Below are positions 1-6,738 of a DNA stretch of 33,104 nucleotides, piece by piece. The translations under genes were made by a program, and so were the position numbers. Numbering within the stretch: position 1 is the stretch's first letter; each line of letters begins with the position of its first letter. The DNA comes from an uncultured Agathobacter sp. (GTDB lineage Bacteria > Bacillota > Clostridia > Lachnospirales > Lachnospiraceae): positions 1 to 33,104 of the forward strand of contig CAKRCS010000021.1 of NCBI GenBank assembly GCA_934307695.1, in the 5' to 3' direction. The notes below the pieces were generated by a model that saw only the letters and a list, made by a program, of their open reading frames with translations, was not told where the DNA came from and made no database searches.

Positions 1-73
1 TCTTCTGATCTGAAAATGTATCTATACAGGCAAACATATGGATTGCCATTGTAAATCTGCTTGAAATCTGCAT
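1..73 (-). CDS. Rrf2 family transcriptional regulator (partial, 5' end only)
   Basis: The first 24 codons of a minus-strand gene that runs off the left edge. The visible N-terminus starts MQISSRFTMAIHMFAC, which is the characteristic start of Rrf2-family winged-helix repressors (first helix of the wHTH). A GAGAGGTG ribosome binding site lies about 9 bases upstream of the ATG at 73. The family includes redox, Fe-S and thiol sensors as well as simple autorepressors; which type cannot be told because the sensing and cysteine region is outside the window. The palindrome upstream (117-137) suggests autoregulation. The family call is fairly secure because this N-terminal signature is distinctive. 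Confidence 0.8.
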   Translation of the reverse strand, partial: MQISSRFTMAIHMFACIDTFSDQK

Positions 74-116
74 TATATAAACACCTCTCTTCGACAGTAA
101 TCATATCAAAAAACAG

Positions 117-153
117 ATGTAATTTCAATGGTTACATTGTAGGATTTATTATA
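117..153 (-). promoter_or_regulatory. Promoter -10 and TGTAA-N9-TTACA operator of the Rrf2 gene
   Basis: On the minus strand a consensus -10 TATAAT lies at 148-153 with no strong -35. Just downstream, 117-137 holds the inverted repeat ATGTAA-N9-TTACAT, about 45 bases upstream of the Rrf2 start codon. An inverted repeat between promoter and start codon is the usual place for an autorepressor to bind. A second small inverted repeat, AGGATT/AATCCT, overlaps the -10. Confidence 0.5.
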
Positions 154-234
154 ATCCTGTATCGGTGTTATTAATTGTAATTGTGGTATTTTCTAATAAT
201 AAAATAACTGATTGTCAATTCCATAAACTTGAAT

Positions 235-861
235 TTATCGCTTTGAATGTTTAATTAGAAGAAAATCTACTACGATACAAAACATAAGATAAAATCCCCA
301 ACATAACACATAGGAAACGATGGAATTTCCAAGCTGCGGTATTGGTGTAAATGTCCACCAATGCCCAAACTTAATACCTTGAAGAAAATTAAAAATACAA
401 GAAATTGGCATTAAGATAAGTATCCATACATTAACAATCCAAAACAAAAATGAAGCCTTTTCTTTGTTATCACCTATAAACTGTCCTATTACGAATACCA
501 TAATTCCGACAGCCATTAAAATTAGTCCAACAGCAACAGAACTTGAGGTTTGCTCTTTGTCCCAAATCATAATGGCTACTACTAAGCCAATAAAATTAAA
601 CACACTACCTATCAAAGAAAAGATGCGAGCATCACTTCTTTCAGTACCGTTTTCTGTTATTGGTTCTATTCCCTTCAACAAATAATCTGTTGTTACATCA
701 AAAAAATTGCTCAATAAAATGACCTTTTCGATGTCTGGTGTACTTTGTTCTGACTCCCATTTAGAAACTGCTTGTCTCGATACACCAACCTTATCAGCAA
801 GTTCTTCCTGCGAAATTCCCTTGATCTTTCGTAAATGTTGTATTCTGTCTGCCATATTCAT
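235..861 (-). CDS. XRE-family HTH regulator with C-terminal membrane segments
   Basis: A 208-residue protein. Residues 5-60 are a classic Cro/CI (XRE) helix-turn-helix, with ISQEELADKVGVSRQAVSKW as helices 2-3. From about residue 80 there are four hydrophobic segments (starting near 80, 108, 137 and 180), so the DNA-binding domain is probably tethered to the membrane. Such HTH-TM proteins are common in Clostridia and usually regulate neighbouring genes; the ligand is unknown. Start chosen at 861 because AAGGCGG lies 9 bases upstream; an in-frame ATG two codons later is too far from it. The gene is AT-rich compared with the 5-25 kb genes, possibly acquired. No clear target gene is adjacent. 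Confidence 0.85.
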   Translation of the reverse strand: MNMADRIQHLRKIKGISQEELADKVGVSRQAVSKWESEQSTPDIEKVILLSNFFDVTTDYLLKGIEPITENGTERSDARIFSLIGSVFNFIGLVVAIMIWDKEQTSSSVAVGLILMAVGIMVFVIGQFIGDNKEKASFLFWIVNVWILILMPISCIFNFLQGIKFGHWWTFTPIPQLGNSIVSYVLCWGFYLMFCIVVDFLLIKHSKR

Positions 862-987
862 TGCAAAACACCGCCTTTCTTTTTTACTTAATCTAACAAA
901 AATAGCGGTTGCATTGCCACCATTTTCTCATAGAACTTTGTCAACCGACAGTTGCGAAGGCGAAAATCCCGATTTATCCCATTCACT

Positions 988-1298
988 TCATCCAATGGTT
1001 CCATTATTGTCTGCCTGCACACCGATTTCACTGAAGTAGTATGAATTAACATTCTTTGTGTGCTCATACATTTCGTTGGCTGTGCGCGGGATCTCGCCGT
1101 AGAAGGTAGCTCTTATCAGTAAAGCACTCTTATTTTTATCCGGTATTGCCTGATACAAGGTCAGGAAGATATGATTTCAGATGGCATTTTCTGAATTGCC
1201 TCATCCTTAGATCTGCCTCTTGTAAATGCTCCGATAAAATTGGATGAATACAGGATGCTGTCATCCCCGTTATGCTCCCAAACACATTGTATTTTCAT
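988..1298 (-). pseudogene. Degenerate DinB-like gene (internal deletion, frameshift, lost 3' end)
   Basis: Begins with an ATG at 1298 preceded by an AAGGGGG ribosome binding site, 12 bases after the nitroreductase stop, so it was the next gene of that operon. The first frame (1161-1298) reads MKIQCVWEHNGDDSILYSSN and on through FIGAFTRGRSKDEAIQKM, then hits a stop. A second frame (about 988-1170) carries FLTLYQAIPDKNKS and FYGEIPRTANEMYEHTKNVN, then stops. As I recall it, an intact relative has about 60 residues between these blocks and a further C-terminal block with a His-rich DinB-like helix; both are missing here. So an internal deletion changed the frame and the 3' end is gone. The DinB-like family name is from memory and is less sure than the fact of decay. 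Confidence 0.65.
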
Positions 1299-1309
1299 TA
1301 AAAACCCCC

Positions 1310-1951
1310 TTAAACTACCTCATGCCCGGTTACTGCCTCGAAATGATATTTCGCAATTCCGAGGTCAATCTGGGAATAAAAACCGCCAAGATTTTTTGCC
1401 GTTACAATTCCGTCCTTCAGTTCAAAAAAGAACTTCTGCTGATTTACTGCCGTCGGTGCAAGGCTCACCGCTTCCATTCCCTTGTCGAACCACTCTGCAC
1501 TTTGGTCTGCCTTTCCGAGTTCCGCGATGCTCTTACCCTTATGTGGAACGCCCTGCGTTTTTCCATAGCCCAAGGAAATGATAATGAGTAGCTTCTGTCC
1601 GCGCTTTATCTGTGCTTTTGACTTGCCATGCGTCATTGCTACCCAGCAGGTATTAAGCCCAAGCTCCTGACATTTCAGCACGATCTTCTCTCCGTAATAT
1701 CCGGCTTTTTCCTGCTCGTTCTTGTTCCCGACGATCGCAATGTAGTTCGATACATTTTCAAATTTTCCGTAGTGCGCCATGAATGAATCAAAGCATTTCG
1801 GCTCATCATAAAAAACCTGTACCGACAGTTTGCTTTCCGCATTGACCGCTTCTACCAATGCGTCGATCTCCGCTCTCTTTGATGACTCGATTGCCTGATC
1901 TTTATACTGCCTTACGCTGTGTCTTGCTTTCATGATCTCTAATATTTCCAT
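1310..1951 (-). CDS. Nitroreductase family protein (TM1586-like)
   Basis: A 213-residue FMN-dependent nitroreductase-fold protein, probably an NAD(P)H-dependent reductase in the cytoplasm. The N-terminus has the family signature MEILEIMKARHSVRQYKDQ, where the Arg-His-Ser-Val-Arg segment binds the FMN phosphate. Later blocks GLNTCWVAMTHGKSK and SLAPTAVNQQKFFF match the putative TM nitroreductase subgroup. A longer reading frame starts at a TTG at 1975, but GTGAGGA lies 7 bases upstream of the ATG at 1951, so I prefer 1951. The substrate is unknown. It is followed after 12 bases by a broken gene in the same operon. Confidence 0.8.
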   Translation of the reverse strand: MEILEIMKARHSVRQYKDQAIESSKRAEIDALVEAVNAESKLSVQVFYDEPKCFDSFMAHYGKFENVSNYIAIVGNKNEQEKAGYYGEKIVLKCQELGLNTCWVAMTHGKSKAQIKRGQKLLIIISLGYGKTQGVPHKGKSIAELGKADQSAEWFDKGMEAVSLAPTAVNQQKFFFELKDGIVTAKNLGGFYSQIDLGIAKYHFEAVTGHEVV

Positions 1952-1987
1952 TGCCATATCCTCACTTTCGTTCAAATGATTAAGCCA

Positions 1988-1996
1988 AGTATACCA
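1988..1996 (-). promoter_or_regulatory. Extended -10 promoter of the nitroreductase gene
   Basis: The minus strand reads TGGTATACT, an extended -10 (TGnTATACT), about 40 bases upstream of the nitroreductase start. No good -35 is present at 17 bases; a TTGAAT is 19 bases upstream. Extended -10 promoters tolerate a weak -35. Confidence 0.45.
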
Positions 1997-2043
1997 TATT
2001 CTTTTGCCAAAAATTCAATGGTAAAGAAAATCGAGACCATAAA

Positions 2044-2074
2044 AATAGATAACCCTTTTTCTGGATTATCTATT
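2044..2074. repeat. AT-rich inverted repeat, possible weak terminator
   Basis: AATAGATAA with CC faces GG and TTATCTATT around a T-rich loop. On the minus strand the stem is followed by TTTTATGG, so it could act as a weak terminator, but no gene clearly ends at it. It lies in the 340-base interval between the nitroreductase promoter and the DUF2798 terminator. The rest of that interval shows only an unrecognised open stretch on the minus strand (about 2133-2280). Confidence 0.35.
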
Positions 2075-2280
2075 CTCGTTTTCTAATTTATCCGTGAACC
2101 GGGAGCTGTCGATTTCTCTATCGCTTAGTCTGTCAGTAATCTATCCAGCAGCATCTTCCTATTATTGATAAACATTTCTGTTCTGCTATGTAAAACGCCA
2201 ATCGGTAGTATTTCAGGCTGGCTTCTTTTTCGCCGAGGTTTTCCAACTTTTTTATGCTCAAAAGCATTTTCCTATAAAAC

Positions 2281-2316
2281 AAAAAGTCCCAAGTGCTGGC
2301 GCACCGGGACATTTTT
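2281..2316. terminator. Bidirectional rho-independent terminator after the DUF2798 gene
   Basis: A strong hairpin at 2286-2310 pairs GTCCC with GGGAC and an inner TGC with GCA around loop GCCA. It is flanked by AAAAA on the left and ATTTTT on the right, so it can end transcription in both directions. It lies immediately after the stop of the DUF2798 gene. Confidence 0.85.
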
Positions 2317-2317
2317 G

Positions 2318-2779
2318 TTAGTTCTCTTTTTTCTCGCGGAAGATCGTCCGGAATATCAGTCTTACAAACGGTCCGCAGTAAAACATCTGATACAGGATCG
2401 CCATTGGGAAGTTCATCGCCCAGGTCTGCACCCATGTACCGAATGTTTTGGTGTCCTTGAAAAGGATCGTAGCGACAAGACTCATGGTTGGACACATGAT
2501 ACAGCAGATGCAAATGGAAATGGCGTATGTGATGAACTGCGGTCTGTCGTCCGGGCGCATAACGGAAAACGCTAATTTTCGTGCGATTTTTCCGACAATG
2601 AAGAACTCTAACACGAACGCGACCGGAACCATGATCGGCAGCTCGTGAAGTGCGAGCAGAAACGTCTGTCCGCTCACACCTCCGGTGTTGAGCGCTACGT
2701 TGTAGACAACCATTCCGTAGACCATGATCGTAGCCATAATAATTGTGAACACTACATCTTGAAACTTGTTTTTAGGCAT
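2318..2779 (-). CDS. DUF2798 family membrane protein
   Basis: A 153-residue integral membrane protein with four hydrophobic segments (about residues 10-30, 45-65, 85-110, 120-145). The start MPKNKFQDVVFTIIMATIMV, the acidic LHELPI turn, and a second half that repeats the first (FITYAISICICCIMCPTMSL) match the duplicated two-helix DUF2798 architecture. The function of the family is unknown. The ATG at 2779 follows GGAGGATATTTTT, a strong ribosome binding site that is fully complementary to a sequence upstream in the leader (see 2786-2842). A terminator sits directly after the stop, so this is a single-gene transcript from the promoter at 2883-2911. Confidence 0.85.
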   Translation of the reverse strand: MPKNKFQDVVFTIIMATIMVYGMVVYNVALNTGGVSGQTFLLALHELPIMVPVAFVLEFFIVGKIARKLAFSVMRPDDRPQFITYAISICICCIMCPTMSLVATILFKDTKTFGTWVQTWAMNFPMAILYQMFYCGPFVRLIFRTIFREKKEN

Positions 2780-2785
2780 AAAAAT

Positions 2786-2842
2786 ATCCTCCTTCGTGAT
2801 AACGATTGTTTCTATGTGTTGTTCGTTATCATCCGGGAGGAT
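2786..2842 (-). promoter_or_regulatory. Long leader hairpin sequestering the DUF2798 ribosome binding site
   Basis: Arms on the minus-strand RNA: AUCCUCC, a 4-base gap, UGAUAACGA, a 17-base loop, UCGUUAUCA, a 4-base gap, then GGAGGAU, which contains the Shine-Dalgarno sequence. All 16 paired positions are perfect. In RNA this hides the ribosome binding site; in DNA the 9-bp inner arms could also be a dimeric repressor operator. It lies wholly inside the transcribed leader, downstream of the promoter at 2883-2911. Confidence 0.65.
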
Positions 2843-2882
2843 TGTGCGTTTCCAATTTAGACCATGTTAAGTTAGCTAGGCG

Positions 2883-2911
2883 AGTATAGCATACTATTCC
2901 AGAAAATGTAA
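2883..2911 (-). promoter_or_regulatory. Sigma-A promoter of the DUF2798 gene
   Basis: Minus strand TTACAT at 2906-2911, 17-base spacer, TATACT at 2883-2888. Transcription would begin near 2876, giving a leader of about 97 bases that contains the sequestering hairpin. Confidence 0.65.
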
Positions 2912-2969
2912 TACCCTTTTTCAAAAATTTCCGCGTGCTTCCTGCCTCTCGCTCCGGCGTTGCCACAGC

Positions 2970-3008
2970 GTGCCAATGGGCGCTGCGCGTGTCAAAAGGA
3001 ACGTCCCC
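2970..3008 (-). repeat. Dispersed GGGGACGTTCC repeat, copy 1
   Basis: Minus strand begins GGGGACGTTCCTTTTGACA, continues with a GACACGCGCAGCGCCCATTG unit, then a degenerate second unit. It lies directly after the stop codon of the duplicated PilZ frame. The other full copies are at 22885-22940, 23521-23575 and 26328-26363. Confidence 0.8.
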
Positions 3009-3397
3009 ACTATTGCAGGTTTTTCGCGACGTAATTGTAGATGTAGAAATTGTCCTCCGGCATCTGGCAGCCCACGATGTACAGTCCGTTGTCGTCGGAG
3101 CAGCGGATAATGCGTCCTTCGAGAACATTGTGGTTTGCGAGTGCGAAGTCCCTGATCGTGATCGTGACTTCCTTGCCCTTGCTCTGCGCAAAGACATCAT
3201 CCGTAGCCAAAAATGCAAAACCGTTCGCGCTGATGTTCTCCATCGTTGCTTCGTAGCGCTTGTCGGAATGCTTGAACTCTATCGTGCAGGCGTTGTTTAA
3301 ATCCATTCGCGGATACTTGCGCCGGTTGTTGATGCGAGGTCTTGTGTTGATCGCGATCTTGAATATTCCCGCACCGTCGGCAGGACTTGCCCCGATA
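2994..3397. repeat. 404-bp exact tandem duplication, copy A
   Basis: Identical base for base, as far as I can compare by eye, to 3398-3801. It spans the first 15 bases of the dispersed repeat plus the last 130 or so codons of the chemoreceptor gene. 404 is not a multiple of 3, and the stop codon is copied, so the original receptor frame is unharmed. Confidence 0.95.
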
Positions 3398-3414
3398 AAA
3401 AGGAACGTCCCCAC
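3010..3414 (-). CDS. Duplicated free-standing PilZ-domain ORF
   Basis: A 134-residue frame made by the tandem duplication. It starts at a GTG overlapping the TAG stop of the chemoreceptor (TAGTG), reads six residues from the dispersed repeat (MGTFLF), then the receptor C-terminus including the PilZ motifs RRKYPR and ENISANG. There is no Shine-Dalgarno of its own, but stop-start overlap could allow re-initiation by ribosomes finishing the receptor gene. If made, it would be a soluble c-di-GMP-binding PilZ domain lacking most of the preceding YcgR-N-like region. It may equally be untranslated debris. Its stop is followed directly by repeat copy 1. Confidence 0.5.
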   Translation of the reverse strand: MGTFLFIGASPADGAGIFKIAINTRPRINNRRKYPRMDLNNACTIEFKHSDKRYEATMENISANGFAFLATDDVFAQSKGKEVTITIRDFALANHNVLEGRIIRCSDDNGLYIVGCQMPEDNFYIYNYVAKNLQ

Positions 3415-3801
3415 TATTGCAGGTTTTTCGCGACGTAATTGTAGATGTAGAAATTGTCCTCCGGCATCTGGCAGCCCACGATGTACAGTCCGTTGTCGTC
3501 GGAGCAGCGGATAATGCGTCCTTCGAGAACATTGTGGTTTGCGAGTGCGAAGTCCCTGATCGTGATCGTGACTTCCTTGCCCTTGCTCTGCGCAAAGACA
3601 TCATCCGTAGCCAAAAATGCAAAACCGTTCGCGCTGATGTTCTCCATCGTTGCTTCGTAGCGCTTGTCGGAATGCTTGAACTCTATCGTGCAGGCGTTGT
3701 TTAAATCCATTCGCGGATACTTGCGCCGGTTGTTGATGCGAGGTCTTGTGTTGATCGCGATCTTGAATATTCCCGCACCGTCGGCAGGACTTGCCCCGAT
3801 A
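3398..3801. repeat. 404-bp exact tandem duplication, copy B
   Basis: This copy contains the functional 3' end of the chemoreceptor gene. Its left 15 bases (3398-3412) are a truncated piece of the dispersed repeat, which shows that the duplication took in the edge of repeat copy 1. The junction has at most one base of microhomology. Confidence 0.95.
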
Positions 3802-5501
3802 GTTACCTTATCCCAGCAGTAAAGGATATTTCCGGCGGTGATCTGGATCGTGCAAGGAACGGTATCGGTCAGGATCAGGTCTTTCTCACAGGATACCTGT
3901 ATTCCCTCCGGAATCTGCTGGATCAGCTCTCCGTAATACTTCTTATCCGGGTTGTCCGCCAATGCGATCTCGATCTTCATGCCCGGCTGGATATCCTCGA
4001 CTCCCATAAAGCCGCCGATACCAAGATCGCACATCATGTTCTCCATGACATCTTCGATCGTGTTGATATTGTTGGAGGTCTCCTCATATTTGCTGAGCAT
4101 ACGTTCACTGGTCTGGCTGGAATGTGCGATACAATCGGTGATCGTGCTAACAATCTCCGTAACCTGTTCCATATTGGAAACAAGCTGTGTATTGGAATTT
4201 TCCACTTCCTTGATCGCGTGGTCGACAACCTGGATGTGCCTGCCAAGCTGCTCTGAATCGGAAGTGATCTGGTTGACATTCTCCCCGGTCTGCGTAACCT
4301 TTTCGAGAGTGATCTGAATCAGCTTCAAGGTCTCCTCGATGGCGTTCATCATTTTCTCGGAGGTCGCATCCAGACGGGAAAGTGCCTCGCGGATCTGATC
4401 GGAGGAGGCGTGTGTCTCCGTGCTCAGGGTACGGATCTGGTTAGCAACGACATCAAAGCCCTTTCCGGCTTCCCCGGCTCTCGCCGCCTCGATGGAGGCA
4501 TTCAGTGCCAGCATGTTCGTCTGGTTGGTGATCTTCTCGATCGTTCCGGTCTCCTGCTTTACCATGTCAAACTCCTGCTGGAAGTCCTGAAGCACCTGCT
4601 CCAGATCTGTAGAAAGTGCTGACATTGTGGTTGCAGTATTTACAAGGCTCTCCAGATCCTCGGCGCTGTCGCTCGCGTGCGTCTCGGATTTTTCGACCAG
4701 AGTGACCATTTCACCGATAAGTGCAACGACGTTTTCCACCTGTGACCGGATATCCGCGGTCATCTGTGTTGAGGAGGTGGTGCGATCCTGCAGCCGGACG
4801 TTGTTGCCGCTCAGCTCGTCCATTCCCAGCATGACGATATCGGAACCGTGCTTGTTCTCGGAGGCAAGCTCCCTTACAACGGTGATGCCGTCAAGGATCG
4901 TGTTGCTGGAGGTCTTTACCTGCTCGACCGTCGTTACCACGCGGTTGAGATCGTTCTTGATGCTGTCGGTCATCGCGCCGTCGGACTCATTCAGATGGCG
5001 GATGGACATTACATAGCAAATGTAGCAAAGGATAATGCAGGACAGCTGAAGCTGATAATTCTTTATATCCGTTGCGCTGTTAAAGCCGATCATGTACCGG
5101 TAAACTGCTGCTCCTACGATAACCGCAACGTTGGCGATTCCGCAGTTGATCATAAACCGCCGGTTCTTGTACAGCACCAGAAGGCTCGTCACCGGAAGAA
5201 TATAGGTAAATGCGATCGGCGAATCCGTCGTACATATTACAAACGTGTAAAAAATGCCATAGCCGATGACCAGATCATTCCGGTATTGCTCGGTCGCCCA
5301 GCCCTTGACGCGCAGCAAAATCTCTCCGGCGATCAACGGCAGCCAGCACAGGATCAGAAAAATAATATAGGAATTGACCGGATACAGGTTGTTCGCCGTA
5401 TCGGAACCATAGTTCGCGCTCAGCAGAACCGCAAAAATGATCCATATCTTACGCGCTTTCCGGTTGGCTTTCTCCTTGAAGACATTCTCGTCGTATGTCA
5501 T
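3414..5501 (-). CDS. Chemoreceptor (MCP) with C-terminal YcgR/PilZ c-di-GMP module
   Basis: A 695-residue receptor. Residues 18-170 hold five or six membrane helices with no large outer sensor domain. Residues 180-500 are the coiled-coil MCP signalling domain, with the conserved hairpin tip at 325-358 ([20 protein letters not shown]). Residues about 515-580 resemble the YcgR N-terminal domain, and 583-690 are PilZ with the c-di-GMP-binding RRKYPR (592-597) and ENISANG (621-627). I infer that it feeds the c-di-GMP level into the chemotaxis kinase. Start at 5501 because AAAGGAGG lies 9 bases upstream; a longer frame to 5561 lacks one. Its 3' end is part of an exact tandem duplication. Confidence 0.88.
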   Translation of the reverse strand: MTYDENVFKEKANRKARKIWIIFAVLLSANYGSDTANNLYPVNSYIIFLILCWLPLIAGEILLRVKGWATEQYRNDLVIGYGIFYTFVICTTDSPIAFTYILPVTSLLVLYKNRRFMINCGIANVAVIVGAAVYRYMIGFNSATDIKNYQLQLSCIILCYICYVMSIRHLNESDGAMTDSIKNDLNRVVTTVEQVKTSSNTILDGITVVRELASENKHGSDIVMLGMDELSGNNVRLQDRTTSSTQMTADIRSQVENVVALIGEMVTLVEKSETHASDSAEDLESLVNTATTMSALSTDLEQVLQDFQQEFDMVKQETGTIEKITNQTNMLALNASIEAARAGEAGKGFDVVANQIRTLSTETHASSDQIREALSRLDATSEKMMNAIEETLKLIQITLEKVTQTGENVNQITSDSEQLGRHIQVVDHAIKEVENSNTQLVSNMEQVTEIVSTITDCIAHSSQTSERMLSKYEETSNNINTIEDVMENMMCDLGIGGFMGVEDIQPGMKIEIALADNPDKKYYGELIQQIPEGIQVSCEKDLILTDTVPCTIQITAGNILYCWDKVTIGASPADGAGIFKIAINTRPRINNRRKYPRMDLNNACTIEFKHSDKRYEATMENISANGFAFLATDDVFAQSKGKEVTITIRDFALANHNVLEGRIIRCSDDNGLYIVGCQMPEDNFYIYNYVAKNLQ

Positions 5502-5647
5502 GGCATATTCCTCCTTTGTAATCATAATAAGAATAGCATAGAAACCGGAAATTGGAAACATGAAATTCCGTCAACCGCCTGGAAGAATACCGGGAAGATC
5601 AATGACGTAACCAACGAAAGGAAGCTGACTGACCTGTCCGCCAGCTC

Positions 5648-5971
5648 CTATTTACTTCCAAAGCCATTTACCATGACACAGCCGATCGTGATCAATGCAA
5701 GACCGATGATTCCGGTCACGGTAATCTTCTCTTTATATAGCAGGATGGAGACCAGAGTCGTAATGATAAGCCCCACGCCGCACCAGATCGCATACCCGAC
5801 ACTTAAGTTGATCCTCAGCAGACACCGGGAAAAGCTGTAATGACATACTGTATACGCCAGAACACAGATCAGCGACGGTACAAGCCGTGTAAATCCCTCC
5901 GTCTGCTTCAAATATGCGGTTCCGACAATCTCGGAAAAGATAGCAACCGCCAATAAAACATATCCTGTCAT
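5648..5971 (-). CDS. SMR family small multidrug efflux protein (EmrE/QacC type)
   Basis: A 107-residue protein with four membrane helices, the full length of the small multidrug resistance family. It has the essential proton/drug Glu in helix 1 (AIFSEIVG), the conserved EGFTRLVPS loop, and AIWCGVG in helix 3. Such proteins exchange protons for quaternary or lipophilic cations, or guanidinium, as dimers. Start at 5971 is set by AGAGGTG, which overlaps the stop of the preceding HAD gene 5 bases away; the longer frame to 6046 has no ribosome binding site. Its place at the end of the PHP-HAD-ABC operon is unusual; it may export a cationic breakdown product, but that is only inference. Confidence 0.88.
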   Translation of the reverse strand: MTGYVLLAVAIFSEIVGTAYLKQTEGFTRLVPSLICVLAYTVCHYSFSRCLLRINLSVGYAIWCGVGLIITTLVSILLYKEKITVTGIIGLALITIGCVMVNGFGSK

Positions 5972-5976
5972 CTGTT

Positions 5977-6738
5977 TCACCTCTGTATTCCCATTTCCAT
6001 CCGGCAGATCAGCTTCGGCAGCTCGCCCACATCCTTGAGCACACAATCCGCAACCGGCTCCAGATCCCGCACGCTACCGGTACCGCTCAACACACCGACA
6101 GCTCTTGCTCCGCCATTGCGGGCGAACTGCATGTCATTTGGCGTGTCCCCGACCACAAGGATCTGATCCGAATTCACTCCCCAGTATTCCGCCGCTCTTT
6201 TTATGATTCTACCGTCCGGTTTGACCGGCATCGGAATGGGCATCTGATCCATGGAAAAGAACGAAAAATACGATGTGATCCCCAGTTTTCTTAAGCACCG
6301 CATAGTCGCATTGTAGGTGTCCGTCGTTACAATTCCGAGTTTTATGCCTCTTTGCTTTAAAAACTCCATCAATCCCAAAAGGTCTGCCGTCTCCACGATC
6401 GGACGATCGCTTTCAAAAAGCTCCTCCTCGAAAAACATGCCAATATCTGCGGCAAGCTTTTCCTGGCAAAGCGCTGGGCAGTCTGCCATCTGCCGGAGAA
6501 CCGGCAGCAGCTCCTCTGCGATCATCGGATAGGTTTTCCACGCAAGAGCACCGTTCGGATCAACCTTTCCACAGCTGACTCCCAAGCTGTCCAACACCAC
6601 ATTCCGATGCTCTTGCGAATCGGCAATGCCGTATGCTGCCAGAAGCCGTTTAACCACCGGAACTGCTGCACTGCCCCACACCTTGTCAAAGTCGATGAGC
6701 GTTCCGTCTTTATCAAATAAAATTCCCTCTACCTTCAT
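5977..6738 (-). CDS. HAD-family phosphatase (phosphoglycolate-phosphatase-like)
   Basis: A 253-residue cytoplasmic hydrolase. Motif I is FDKDGTL (nucleophile Asp9, acid Asp11), motif II is GIVTTD (135-140), the Lys motif is PVKPDGR (171-177), and motif IV is VVGDTPND (195-202). The helical cap between motifs I and II is of the Gph type, suited to small phosphorylated metabolites. The start overlaps the stop of the upstream PHP gene (ATGA), and the SMR gene follows 5 bases after its stop. Placed after a putative phosphodiester/PHP hydrolase and a Ugp-like importer, it probably removes phosphate from an imported or released phosphate ester; the substrate itself is not evident. Confidence 0.85.
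   Translation of the reverse strand: MKVEGILFDKDGTLIDFDKVWGSAAVPVVKRLLAAYGIADSQEHRNVVLDSLGVSCGKVDPNGALAWKTYPMIAEELLPVLRQMADCPALCQEKLAADIGMFFEEELFESDRPIVETADLLGLMEFLKQRGIKLGIVTTDTYNATMRCLRKLGITSYFSFFSMDQMPIPMPVKPDGRIIKRAAEYWGVNSDQILVVGDTPNDMQFARNGGARAVGVLSGTGSVRDLEPVADCVLKDVGELPKLICRMEMGIQR

Noticed and set aside
1240..1591. Two overlapping plus-strand frames opposite the nitroreductase
   Set aside because: They are antisense to the nitroreductase and the decayed DinB-like gene and look non-biological.
2133..2513. Minus-strand frame overlapping the end of the DUF2798 gene
   Set aside because: It begins inside DUF2798 in another frame and passes through the strong bidirectional terminator at 2281-2316; no ribosome binding site.
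5562..5647. Possible plus-strand gene fragment between the chemoreceptor and SMR genes
   Set aside because: A short open stretch (TGKINDVTNERKLTDL) looks protein-like, but 85 bases with no start or partner are not enough to call it.
4848..5840. Long plus-strand open frame opposite the PilZ chemoreceptor
   Set aside because: It is the mirror of strongly coding minus-strand sequence, has no ribosome binding site, and its translation resembles no family.
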